DNA of 64,000 nucleotides. Source: Spongilla lacustris (Eukaryota; Porifera; Demospongiae; Spongillida; Spongillidae). The position numbers and the translations under genes are program-made. Of this stretch, positions 23,224-35,124 are shown one piece after another; positions within the stretch are counted from its first letter, which is position 1, and each line of letters begins with the position of its first letter. A model generated the notes under the pieces. The model was not told the DNA's origin, made no database searches, and saw nothing but the letters and a program-made list of their open reading frames with translations. Where the stretch lies: contig OX442415.1 in the NCBI GenBank assembly GCA_949361645.1, forward strand, positions 7,901,573 to 7,965,572. Reading direction: 5' to 3'.

Positions 23224-23414
23224 GGGAGGAGCTGTCATAATCTTAATTTGGTTTTTTGAACTATGCATGTGTTTCTGCGCTGCCTTTGTAGCTATTTTGT
23301 GCTTGTTTATATCACACTACAATGTGTATGTGTGCAACTGGGGCTGGTTTTATGCACGCATATAATACATTTTTTTAATTTCAATGATGCATGTACAATT
23401 TACATACTTTTAAT

Positions 23415-23801
23415 TACATGCTGCACACGTGAACCATTCCAGGAACTGAAAGAGACGTTGTTTAGTAGCAACTTTTGTTGTTTATCTGGAAGAAAGTGAG
23501 ACTGAGCACTGTATACAAATCATGTGTGGGCTCATTTCACTGCATTGTTCTTCAGGGCGATACATGTACCGTATTTGATGAAGAGACACAGGTCCGTAAA
23601 ATTAATTTTGATACCACCGTTAATGAGATTCTGTGTACAGGTACCAAGGCCACAACACGTATTGAATCTGATTTCAGGTAAGAAACTGTCATAACTTGGG
23701 TAGCGCTATGTAAACCGCAAGTTTGCTCAACTCTCCAATGAATAGCCCTTATTTTCCACTAGTGCGAGGTGTTAATTTTCCACTAGTGCGAGGTAAGACT
23801 G
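23415..23801 (-). repeat. Right 387-bp TIR of pogo element
   Basis: Inverted copy of the left TIR, ending in two ACCTCGCACTAGTGG-type repeats and CAGTCTTACC in complement. Confidence 0.93.
23556..23677 (+). other. Exon-like segment with both splice sites in right pogo TIR
   Basis: A pyrimidine-rich acceptor (CACTGCATTGTTCTTCAG, ending 23555) is followed by 122 nt open in the frame GDTCTVFDEETQVRKINF..., ...TKATTRIESDF, and then a consensus donor TTTCAG|GTAAGA. A second weaker exon-like piece (23443-23495, CCATTCCAG to AAA|GTGAGA) lies 60 nt upstream, but its phase does not match this frame. The transposase stops at 23223, so this is not its coding sequence. The likeliest reading is a captured host exon duplicated in both TIRs; the source gene is not recognised. 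Confidence 0.55.
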
Positions 23802-23802
23802 T

Positions 23803-24470
23803 ATCTGGTGTGGATGCTGTTAGTGGTGAATATAGTTACCTGCCCTATCGGTACTGATTGCGGTGGGTCTGCACCCGTGGTTGGTTTATATAGACAACAG
23901 AGGGCGTTTTGCCCTACTGGGAACTACTGTACTGTACAAGTACGTAAGTGCCGTTTTGAATGTCACATAAATTGCATGCACAGTCACAGCTACAATGTAC
24001 AATGTGGCACGATGAAGACATTACCACACAAGTGGAGTTAGCAGACCCAACAAATGTAATGGATCCATCAACTACGTACTTGCGTATACCTATAGCTAGC
24101 CCTAGGCTGTTGTATATCTGCTATAATGTATGTGCTAGTGTATATAGCGGCCGTGGGGCACAGGTGAAACTGGGTTACACTGGTAATGTCTAGATCTGTT
24201 GACATCTCTGACAGTGTAGGGTCTGCTAACTTCACTTGTGTGGTCATGAATTCTGATGTCTTCATCGTGCCACATTGTAGCTGTGACTGTGCATGCAATT
24301 TATGGGACATTCAAAACGGCACTTACGTGTTTTGCTACTCGCGTACAGTAGTTCCCAGTAGGGCAAAACGCCCTCTGTTGTCTATATAAACCAACCACGA
24401 CCGCAATCAGTACCGATAGGGCAGGTAACTATATTCACCACTAACAGCATCCACACAGATAAAATTTTAC
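23803..24470. repeat. Central core of element B
   Basis: Inverted arms (GGATGCTGTTAGTGGTGAAT; complement near 24445) surround a roughly 150-bp unpaired centre (GGATCCATCAACTACGTAC to GTGTAGGGTCTGCTAAC). The centre is strongly conserved with element C (34705-34875). A plus-strand frame at 24186-24389 (SANFTCVVMNSD..., CSCDCACNLW) is protein-like but shifted in C. Confidence 0.8.
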
Positions 24471-25235
24471 TCTGTACATGTACATGTCTACAGTAGTTCA
24501 GATCTACAACACAAAATGTGTGAAGAGACAACGTAGGCACGTATGTACACTCTACAAATGGAGGCTGCTTCAGTGGTGGTATTCCACACATGTAGTGGCT
24601 TCATTTGCATTTGCAGCGAGGAGCTGGTGTTAGTACAGTGTGGGGCTAGGATAGGGGGCCATTGTGGCTGGCCCCAGTGTTTCGGGCCGGCTCCAGTTCA
24701 ATGTTCCACTCCACATGCTGGGGTCTACTTTTGTGATGACCCCATTCAATCCTGGTAATGTGGCAGCTGGCAGATCCCCTGTTGGCAGTCTGATTACACC
24801 ATATATATGTACGAGGGGTGTTTAGGGGTGGGTGGGTGGGTGGGAGGGCTGGTTGTGTGGAGACTGAGAGTGCTATTTAGTAGGGGATGGCCTGGGCCTC
24901 GGATACAACTTGCAGTAAAGGATACAAATTGCAGTAAAGGAGGATAGGTAGTGGGAAATAGGGCCATGGGGGCGAATGGGGGGGGGGGGGGGGGGGGGGG
25001 GGGGGGTGCCGATTCCTATCGCAGTGTGAGAACTGCATTATTGTGGGGGCCCCCAATGACCCTGTAGGATTTTTTTAGCACCTGGTTCCTCCCTTGCTGG
25101 CAGTTTGATAACTCCTTCTGCAATTGCTCCATGCACTGGTGCTAGCTGGACATGTAGTGTGGGGCTATTAAGTTAACTTACATTAATGCATGGTTCTATC
25201 CGCTTGTAGTGAGGGAGCTGACCTGGTTAGACACA
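24471..25235. repeat. Right inner module of element B
   Basis: Inverted counterpart of 19936-20722. It has lost part of the ATGGAGGCTGCTTCAGTGG-type segment and carries an uninterrupted G29 run (24978-25006). Confidence 0.85.
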
Positions 25236-25254
25236 GGGCCATTACGGACCAATG

Positions 25255-28200
25255 AATTGACCGCACAACAGACACACATACAGAGTGTAAATGGGACCAT
25301 GGATACGATCCTAAAATAGACACAAGTACAGGGTGTAAATGGGACCATGGATTTCATCACAAGTACAGGGTGTAAAGCAGACCATGGATTTGACCCCACA
25401 ACAGACAAAAGTACAGAGTGTAAATGGGACCATGCATTTGACCCCACAACAGACACAAGTACAGGGTGTAAATGGGACCATGGATTTCATCACAAGTACA
25501 GGGTGTAAAGCAGACCATGGATTTGACCCCACAACAGACAAAAGTACAGAGTGGGAATGGGACCATGCATTTGACCCCACAACAGACACAAGTACAGGGT
25601 GTAAATGGGACCATGGATTTCATCACAAGTACAGGGTGTAAAGCAGACCATGGATTTGACCCCACAATAAACAAAAGTACAGGGTGTAAATGGGACCATG
25701 GATTTGTTCACAAGTACAGGGTGTAAATCGGACCATGGATTTGATCACAAGTACAGGGTGTAAATGAGACCATGGATTTGATCACAAGTACAGGGTGTAA
25801 ATCGGACCATGGATTTGATCACAAGTACAGGGTGTAAATGAGACCATGGATTTGATCACAAGTACAGGGTATAAACTAGACCATGGATTTGATCACAAGT
25901 ACAGGGTGTAAATGAGACCATGGATTTGATCACAAGTACAGGGTGTAAATGAGACCATGGATTTGATCACAAGTACAGGGTGTAAATCGGACCACGGATT
26001 TGATCACAAGTACAGGGTGTAAATGAGACCATGGATTTGATCACAAGTACAGGGTGTAAATGGGACTTGGATTTGACCCCACAACAGACAAAAGTACAGG
26101 GTGTAAATGGGACCATAGTTTTGACCCTAAAACAGATTTAACTACAGGATTTGATCACAAGTACAGGGTGTAAATGAGACCATGGATTTGATCACAAGTA
26201 CAGGGTGTAAATGAGACCATGGATTTGATCACAAGTACAGGGTGTAAATGGGACTTGGATTTGACCCCACAACAGACAAAAGTACAGGGTGTAAATGGGA
26301 CCATAGTTTTGACCCTAAAACAGATTTAAGTACAGGATTTGATCACAAGTATAGGGTGTAAAGCAGACCATGGATTTGACCCCACAGCATACACAAGTAC
26401 AGGGTGTAAATCAGACCATGGATTTGATCACAAGTATAGGGTGTAAAGCAGACCATGGATTTGACCCCACAGCATACACAAGTACAGGGTGTAAATGGGA
26501 CCATGGATTTGATCACAAGTACAGGGTGTAAATGGGTCCATGAGTTTGACCCCATAACAGACACAAATACAGGGTGTAAATGGGACCATGGATTTGATCA
26601 CAAGTACAGGGTGTAAATGGGACCATGGATTTGATCACAACTACATGTATAGGGAGTAAATCGGACCATGGATTTGACTCCACAACAGACAAAAGTACAG
26701 GGTGTAAATGGGACCAATGAATTGACCCTAAAACAGACTCAAGTACAGGGTGTAAATGGAACCATGGATTTGACCCCACAGCATACTCAAGTACAGGGTG
26801 TAAATGGAACCATGGATTTGACCCCACAGCATACTCAAGTACAGGGTGTAAATGGGATCATGGAATTGTCCACACAATAGACACAAGTACAGGGTGTAAA
26901 TGGGACCATGGATTTGACCCCACAACAGACACAAGTACAGGGTGTAAATGGGACCATGGATTTGATCACAAGTACAGGGTGTAAATGGGTCCATGAGTTT
27001 GACCCCATAACAGACACAAATACAAGGTGTAAATGGGACCATGGATTTGATCACAACTACATGTATAGGGAGTAAATCGGACCATGGATTTGACTCCACA
27101 ACAGACAAAAGTACAGGGTGTAAATGGGACCAATGAATTGACCCTAAAACAGACTCAAGTACAGGGTGTAAATGGAACCATGGATTTGACCCCACAGCAT
27201 ACTCAAGTACAGGGTGTAAATGGAACCATGGATTTGACCCCACAGCATACTCAAGTACAGGGTGTAAATGGGATCATGGAATTATCCACACAATAGACAC
27301 AAGTACAGGGTGTAAATGGGACCATGAATTTGACCCCACAACAGACAAAAGTACAGGGTGTAAATGGGACCAATGAATTGACCCTAAAACAGACTCAAGT
27401 ACAGGGTGTAAATGGAACCATGGATTTGACCCCACAGCATACTCAAGTACAGGGTGTAAATGGAACCATGGATTTGACCCCACAGCATACTCAAGTACAG
27501 GGTGTAAATGGGATCATGGAATTGTCCACACAATAGACACAAGTACAGGGTGTAAATGGGACCATGGATTTGACCCCACAACAGAGACATATACAGGGTG
27601 TAAATGGGACCATGGATTTGATCACAAGTACAGGGTGTAAAGCAGACCATGGATTTGACCCCACAACAGACAAAAGTACAAGGTGTAAATGGGACCATGC
27701 ATTTGACCCCACAACAGACAGAAGTACAGGGTTAAATGGGACCATGGATTTGACCCCACAACAGACACAAGTGCAGGGTGTAAATGGGATCATGGATTTG
27801 ATCACAAGCCGGTACAGGGTGTAAAGCAGACCATGGATTTGACCCCACAACAGACAAAAGTACAAGGTGTAAATGGGACCATGCATTTGACCCCACAACA
27901 GACACAAGTACAGTGTGTAAATGGGACCATGGATATGATCACAAGTACAGGGTGTAAATGGGACCATGGATTTGATCACAAGTACAGGGTGTAAATGGGA
28001 CTATGAATTTGATCACAAGTACAGGGAGTAAATCGGACCATGGATTTGACTCCACAACAGACAAATATACAGGGGACCATGGATTTGATCACAAGTACAG
28101 GGTGTAAATGGGACCATGGATTTGATCACAGTACAGGGTGTAAATGGGACCATGGATTTGATCACAAGTACAGGGTGTAAATGGGACCATGGATTTGATC

Positions 28201-28790
28201 ACAAGTACAGGGAGTAAATCGGACCATGGATTTGACTCCAATATACAGGGTGTATATGGGACCAATGAATTGACCCTAAACAGACTCAAGTACAGGATGT
28301 AAATGGGACCATAGATTTGTCTCTAAAACAGACTCAAGTACAGGGTGTAAATGGAACCATGGATTTGACCCCACAGCATACTCAAGTACAGGGTGTAAAT
28401 GGGATCATGGATTTGACCCCAAAATAGACACGAGTACAGGGTGTAAATGGGACCATGGATTTGACCCCACAACAGACACAAGTACAGGGTGTAAATGGAA
28501 CCAATGATTTGACCCCAAAACATACACAAGTTTAGGGTGTAAATGGGACCATGGATCTGACCCTAAAACAGACACAAGTACAGGATGTAAATGGGACCAT
28601 AGATTTGACCCCTAAATACACAATGCAAGTACAGGATGTACATGTAAATGGACCATGGATTTGATCCCACAACAGAGGATGTAAATGGACCATGGATTTG
28701 ATCCCACAACAGAGGATGTAAAGGGGACCATGGATTTTATCCCACAACAGACACAAGTGCAGGGTGTAAATGGGACCACCGTCGTCACTG
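25255..28790. repeat. 48/37-bp tandem array, element B right arm
   Basis: Reverse-complement orientation of the left array. It includes long runs of the short unit (25720-26060) and higher-order blocks of about 416 and 240 bp (26668, 27084 and 27324 starts). Confidence 0.95.
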
Positions 28791-29463
28791 TACTAGCATA
28801 GATCTAGTAACCGTTCTCACGATCGTCGTATTCGCACCGCTCGAACTTCACGTCCGCCGATTGAAACTCTTATGACCTTGTCTTCACCATAAAGTTTATG
28901 TACGCAGAAGATAACGAAATAGGGATCGAATAGTATAACAACTGCATGTGAGTCCGACTGCGAGATGGATTCACGTATCCAGCGCAGAGTAGGTGTGGCT
29001 ATAAGTTATCCAAGTGTCAGCCCACAGGAAGTAGTTGCATATTCATGTATTTGGTGCATGGAAGCGGGTAACGTACGTACAACGGCGCGATTCGAGCGGG
29101 AAACTTGTAGCAACTTTGCGCCGCTGTATCTCCGTAACGGATAACATAAAAATTAACGAACAGAACAAATCGATAGGTATATGACCTCTCTACCTACAAA
29201 CCGAATTTGAAGCGATTTGATTACTCCTACAGAAAGTTATGGCAGGTTCGAACCCACAGGGGTATCGGACGTTGCAATACAGGCACAGAGCAAGTGCAAG
29301 ACCCCAAAATATATTTTACCATAGAGAAATGGTGTAGTATGAAGTGTTGAAAATAAGAAGTTGATAGCTTTAACCGTTCGGAAGATATAGCGATTCAAAA
29401 GAGAAGCATTTTTATAACATTATATATATATAAACGAAGGGCCATTTTCGTGGAAACTGTCCC
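28775..29463. repeat. Right terminal inverted repeat of element B
   Basis: Inverted copy of 15091-15780, ending TTTTCGTGGAAACTGTCCC. It carries the 10-bp-deleted first-exon-like segment at 28821-28890. Confidence 0.9.
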
Positions 29464-30145
29464 AATTATTATATATATATATATGGGACAGTTTCCGACA
29501 AAATGAGCCCTCGTATAAATATATAAAATGTTATAAAATACCTTTACGTTTAAATAGTGATAACTTCCCAACGGTTAAAGCTATTGACATCCTATTTTCA
29601 GCACTTCATACGACATCATTTCTCTATTGTAAAGTACATTTTGGAGTCTTGCACTTGCTCCGTGCCAGTATTGCAATGTTCGATACCCCACTGGGTTCGA
29701 TCCCGCCATAACTTTCTGTAGGAGTAATCAAATCGCTTCAAATTCGGTTTGTAGGTAGAGAGGTCCTATACCTAACGATTTGTTCTGTTCGTTAATTTTT
29801 ATGTCATCCGTTACGGAGATACAGCGGCGCAAAGTTGGTACAAGTTTCCCGCTCGAATCGCGCCGTTGTACATGTACGTGCGTGACCCGCTTCCATGCAC
29901 CAAATCACATGAATATGCAACTACTTCCTGTGGGCTGACACTTCGATAACTTATAGGCACACCTACTCTGCGCTGGATACGTATTCGATCCCTATTTCGT
30001 TATCTTCTGCGTACATAACTTTTAGGCGACGTCAACTGAAGACAAGATCATAAGAGTTTCAATCGGCGGACGTGAAGTTCGAGCGGTGCGAATACGACGA
30101 TCGTGAGAAAGGTTACTAGATCTATGCTAGGACAGTGACGACGGT

Positions 30146-33100
30146 GGTTCCATTTACACCCTGCAATTGTGTCTGTTGTGGGATAAAATCCATGGTCCCC
30201 TTTACACCCTGTACTTGAGTCTGTTGTGGGATAAAATCCATGCATGGTCCATTTACATGTCTGTACTTGTGTATTTTGGGGTCAAATCCATGGTCCTATT
30301 TACACCATGTACTTGTGTCTGTTTAGGGTCAAATCTATGGTCCCATTTACACCCTGTACTTGAGTCTGTTTAGGGTCAATTCATTGGTCCCATTTACACC
30401 CTGTACTTGAGTCTGTTGTGGGGTCAATTCATTGGTCCCATTTACGCCCTGTACTTTTGTCTGTTGTAGGGTCAAATCCACGGTCTGATTTACTCCCTGT
30501 ACTTGTGATCAAATCCATGGTCCGATTTACTCCCTGTACTTGTGATCAAATCCATGGTTCCATTTACACCCTGTATTTGTGTCTGTTGTGGGGTCAAACT
30601 CATGGTTTCATTTACACCTTTTTCTTGTGTCTGTTGTAGGGTCAAAACCATGCATATGGTTCCATTTACACCCTGTACCTGTGATTAAATCCATGGTCCC
30701 ATTTACACCCGTACTTGTGTTTGGTGTGGGGTCAAATCCATGGTCCCATTTACACCCTGTACTTGTGTCTGTTGTGGGGTCAAATCCATAGTTCCATTTA
30801 CACCTATTACTTGTGTTTGTTGTGGGGTCAAATCCATGGTTCAATTTATACCTGTACTTGTGATCAAATCCATCCTCCGATTTACACCCTGTACTTGTGA
30901 TCAAATCCATCCTTTGATTTACACCCTGTACTTGTGATTAGATCCTTGGTCCCATTTACTCACTGTACTTGTGTCTGTTGTGAGATCTAATCCATGGTCC
31001 CATTTAAGCCTGTACTTGTGTCTGTTGTGGGGTCAAATTCATGGTCCTATTTACACCTGTACTTTTGTCTGTTGTGGGGCCAAAACCATGGTCTGATTTA
31101 CACCCTGTTCTTGGGATCAAATGCATGATCCCATTTACACCCTGTACTTTAGTCGGTTTTAGGGTCACATCTAAGGTCCGATTTACACTCTAACCTTGTG
31201 TATGTTTTGAGGTCAAATCATTGGTCCCATTTAACCCTGTACTTGTGTCTGTTGTGGGGTACAATCCATTATCCTATTTACACCCTGTACTTGTGTCTAT
31301 TGTGGGGTCAAATCCATGATCCCATTTGATTTACACCCTGTACTTGAGTATGTTGTGGGGTCAAATCTCCATGGTCCCATTTAAACCCTGTACTTGAGTC
31401 TGTTTAGGGTCAATTCATTGGTCACATTTACATCCTGTACTTTTGTCTGTTGTGGAGTTAAATCCATGGTCCGATTTACTCCCTGTACTTGTGATCAAAT
31501 CCATGGTCCCATTTACACCCTGTACTTGTGATCAAATCCATAGTCACATTTACATGTGTCTGTTGTGGGGTCGAACTCATGGTCCCATTTACACCTTTTT
31601 CTTGTGTCTGTTGTGGGGTCAAAACCATGGTTCCATTTACACCCTGTACTTGTGTCTGTTGTGGGGTCAAATCCATGGACCCATTTACACCCTGTCTTGT
31701 GTCTGTTTAGGGTCAAATCTAAGGTCCCATTTACACCCTGTACTTTTGTCTGTTGTGGAGTCAAATCCATGGTCCGATTTACTCCCTGTACTGGTGATCA
31801 AATCCATGGTCCCATTTACACCCTGTACTTGTGATCAAATCCATGGTCCCATTGGCACCCTGTATATGTGATCAAATTCTTGGTCCCATTTACACACTGT
31901 AGTTGTGTCTGTTGTGGGGTCAAATCCATGGTCCCATTGACACCCTGTATATGTGATCAAATTCTTGGTCCCATTTACACACTGTAGTTGTGTCTGTTGT
32001 GAGATCTAATTCATGGTCCCATTTACACCCTGTACTTGAGTCTGTTGTAGGGTCAAACCTATGGTCCCATTTACACCCTGTACTTTTGTCTGTTGTGGAG
32101 TCAAATCCATGGTCCCATTTACACCCTGTACTTGAGCATGCTGTGGGGTCAAATCCATGGTTCCATTTACACCCTGTACTTGTGTCTGTTGTGGGGTCAA
32201 ATCTATGGTCCCATTTACACCCTGTACTTATGTCTGTTGAGTCAAATCCACGGTCCGATTTACTCCCTGTACTTGTGATCAAATCCATCGTCCCATTTAC
32301 ACCCTGTATTTGTGTCTGTTGTGGGTCAAACTCATGGTTTCATTTACACCTTTTTCTTGTGTTAGTTGTGGGGTCAAAACCATGGTTCCATATACACCCT
32401 GTACGTGTGATCAAATCCATGGTCCCATTTACATCGGTACTTGTGTTTGTTGTGGGGTCAAATCCATGGTCCCATTTACACCCTGTACTTATGTCTGTTT
32501 TGGAGTCAAATCCACGGTCTGATTTACTCCCTGTACTTGTGATCAAATCCATCGTCCCATTTACACCCTGTATTTGTGTCCGTTGTGGGGTCAAACTCTT
32601 GGTTTCATTTACACCTTTTTCTTGTGTTAGTTGTGGGGTCAAAACCATGGTTCCATTTACACCCTGTACGTGTGATCAAATCCATGGTCCCATTTACACC
32701 GGTACTTGTGTTTGTTGTGGGGTCAAATCCATGGTCCCATTTACACCCTATACTTGTATCTGTTGTGGGGTCAAACTCATGGTCCCATTTACACCTATTA
32801 CTTGTGTTTGTTGTGGGGTCAAATCCGTGGTTCAATTTATACCCTGTACTTGTGATCAAATCCATCCTCCGATTTACACTCTGTACTTGTGATCATATTC
32901 ATCCTTTGATTTACACCCTGTACATGTGATCGAATTCTTGGTCCCATTTAACCCTGTACTTGTGTCTGTTGTGAGATCTAATCCATGGTCCCATTTAACC
33001 CTGTACTTGTGTCGGTTGTGGGGTCAAATTCATGGTCCCATTTACACCTGTACTTGTGTCTGTTGCGGGGCCAAAACCATGGTCTGATTTACACCCTGTT

Positions 33101-33538
33101 CTTGGGATCAAATCCATGGTCCCATTTACACCCTGTATTTGTGTCATTTTTGGGGTCAAATCCATGGTTCCATTTACACCCTGTACTTTAGTCTGTTTGA
33201 TGGTCACATCTAAGGTCCGATTTACACTCTAAACTTGTGTCTGTTTTGAGGTCAAATCATTGGTCCCATTTACACCCTGTACTTGTGTCTGTTGTGGGGT
33301 AAAGTCCATTATCCTATTTACACCCCGTACTTGTGTCTATTGTTGGGTCAAATCCATGATCCCATTTGATTTACACCCTGTACTTGAGTATGTTGTGGGG
33401 TCAAATCCATGATCCCATTTACACCCTGTACTTGAGTATGCTGAGGGGTCAAATCTATGGTCTCATTTACACCCTGTACTTGAGTCTGTTTAGGGTCAAT
33501 TCATTGGTCCCATTTACATCCTGTACTTTTGTCTGTTG
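30146..33538. repeat. 48/37-bp tandem array, element C left arm
   Basis: Same units and orientation as 15785-19935, roughly 75 copies by estimate, with local higher-order duplication (for example 32290-32560 resembles 32555-32860). The apparent 300-residue frame at 31990-32892 is repeat translation. Confidence 0.95.
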
Positions 33539-33539
33539 T

Positions 33540-34435
33540 ATCCTCCTTTACTGCAATTTGTATCCTTTACTGCAAGTTGTATCCGAGGCCCAGGCCATCC
33601 CCTACTCAATAGCACTCTCAGTCTCCACACAACCAGCCCTCCCGCCCACCCACCAACCCCTAAAACCCCTCTTACATATGGTGTAGTCAGACTGCCAACA
33701 GGGGAGCTGCCAGCTGCCACATTACCAGGATTGAATGGGGTCGTCACAAAAGTAGACCCCAGCATGTGGAGTGGAACCTTGAACTGAAGCCGGCCCCTAA
33801 CACTGGAGCCGGCCCCAAACACTGGAACCGGCCCCAAACACTGGAGCCGGCCCCAAACACTGGAGCCGGCCCCAAACACTGGAGCCGGCCCCAAACACTG
33901 GAGCCGGCCCCAAACACTGGAGCCGGCCCCAAACACTGGAGCCGGCCCCAAACACTGGAGCCGGCCCCAAACACTGGAGCCGGCTCCAAACACTGGAGCC
34001 GGCCCCAAACACTGGAGCCGGCCCCAAACACTGGAGCCGGCCCCAAACAATGGAGCCGGCCCCAAACACTGGAGCTGGCCCCAAACACTGGAGCTGGCCC
34101 TAAACACTGGAGCCGGCCCCAAACATCGAGGCCAGCCACAATGGCCCCCTATCCTAGCCCCACACAGTACTAACACCAGCTCCTCACTGCAAATGCAAGT
34201 GAAGCCACTACCTGTGAAACCATTAACCCCCACACTACAAGAGGACTTAGTGTCAGGGGAACCATCAACTACAAGTGGAGCTACCAGCTCGCATTGGACA
34301 AATGAGAATACCACCACTGAAGCAGCCTCCATTTGTACAGTGTGCATACGTGCCTACGTTTTTCTCTTCACACATTTTGTGTTGTAGATCTGAACTACTT
34401 GTAGACATGTACATGTACAGAGTAAATTTTATCTG
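33540..34435. repeat. Left inner module of element C
   Basis: Homologous to 19936-20722. It includes the expanded 19-bp minisatellite and the segment ATGCAAGTGAAGCCACTACC. It pairs with 35125-36015. Confidence 0.85.
33787..34127. repeat. 19-bp minisatellite (GGAGCCGGCCCCAAACACT)n
   Basis: About 18 near-identical units in the left arm of element C. The right arm has only three or four (35419-35491), and element B has one per arm. The 19-bp period gives 19-residue repeats in all frames, so the ORFs over it are not genes. Confidence 0.95.
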
Positions 34436-35124
34436 CTGTGGATGCTGTTAGTGGTGAATATAGTTACCTGCCCTATCGGTACTGATTGCGGTAGGTCTGC
34501 ACCCGTGGTTGGTTTATATAGACAACCAAGGCTTGCAGAGGGCGTTTTGCTCTACTTGGAACTACTGTACGCGAGTAGCAAAACATGTAAGTGCCATTTT
34601 GAATGTCACATAAATTGCATGAACAGTCACAGCTACAATGTGGCACGATGAAGACGTCAGAATTCATTATCACACAAGTGGAGTTAGCAGACGTACAAAT
34701 TTTTATTGGATCCATCAACTACGTACTACCTAGCCCTAGGCTGTTGTATATCTGCTGAAATGTATGAGCTAGTGTTTATAGTGGCCGTGGGGCACAGCTA
34801 GGTGAAACTGGGTTACACTGGTAATGTCTAGATCTGTTGACATCTCTGACAGTGTAGGGTCTGCTAACTTTACTTGTGTGGTCATGAATTCTGATGTGTC
34901 TTCATCGTGCCACATTGTAGCTGTGACTGTGCATGCAATTTATGTGACATTCAAAATGGCACTTACATGTTTTGCTACTCGCGTACAGTAGTTCCAAGTA
35001 GAGCAAAACGCCCTCTGCAAGCCTTGGTTGTCTATATAAACCAACCACGGGTGCAGACCTACCGCAATCAGTACCGATAGGGCAGGTAACTATATTCACC
35101 ACTAACAGCATCCACAGCAGATAA
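34436..35124. repeat. Central core of element C
   Basis: Inverted arms of roughly 260 bp (GGATGCTGTTAGTGGTGAAT at 34440; complement near 35110) around a unique centre homologous to the centre of element B. Each arm encodes the same 69-residue frame (MLLVVNIVTCPIGTDCG...) on opposite strands. Part of it is cysteine-rich but it is not recognised. Confidence 0.8.

Larger units (their letters stand above)
20723..23801 (+). mobile_element. pogo/Tigger-type (Tc1/mariner superfamily) DNA transposon, apparently intact
   Basis: The 3079-bp element begins CAGTCTTACCTCGCACTAGT and ends with its complement. It is flanked by TA on both sides (20721-20722, 23802-23803). The 387-bp inverted repeats (20723-21109; 23415-23801) are collinear with no indel and appear identical. 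Each starts with two direct copies of ACCTCGCACTAGTGGAAAAT, probable transposase-binding sites. Between them lies one full-length transposase gene. Identical TIRs and an unbroken ORF indicate a very recent insertion into element B. Confidence 0.95.
15091..29463. mobile_element. Giant foldback element B (14.4 kb, contains a pogo insertion)
   Basis: Starts GGGACAGTTTCCACGAAAAT at 15091 and ends with its complement at 29463. The arms are palindromic module by module: a roughly 690-bp unique terminal segment (15091-15780; 28775-29463), 48/37-bp tandem arrays, a C-rich inner module (19935-20722; 24470-25235) and a central core near 23803-24470. A 3079-bp pogo element sits inside the left inner arm. 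Without it the element is about 11.3 kb. No transposase of its own was seen. TIR sequence and modules are shared with element C. Confidence 0.88.

Noticed and set aside
23475..23681. 68-codon ORF in the pogo TIR as a second transposon gene
   Set aside because: It is interrupted by a clear splice acceptor and donor and exists identically in inverted orientation in the other TIR. An exon-like insertion explains it better.
31990..32892. 300-codon ORF as a large repeat protein
   Set aside because: Same 48-bp array. Openness follows from a stop-free unit whose length is a multiple of three; there is no start context, splice signal or unique sequence.
33514..34347. 277-codon minus-strand ORF with GAGSSVWGRLQCLGPAPVF repeats
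   Set aside because: Produced by the 19-bp GC-rich minisatellite, which is open in several frames on both strands.
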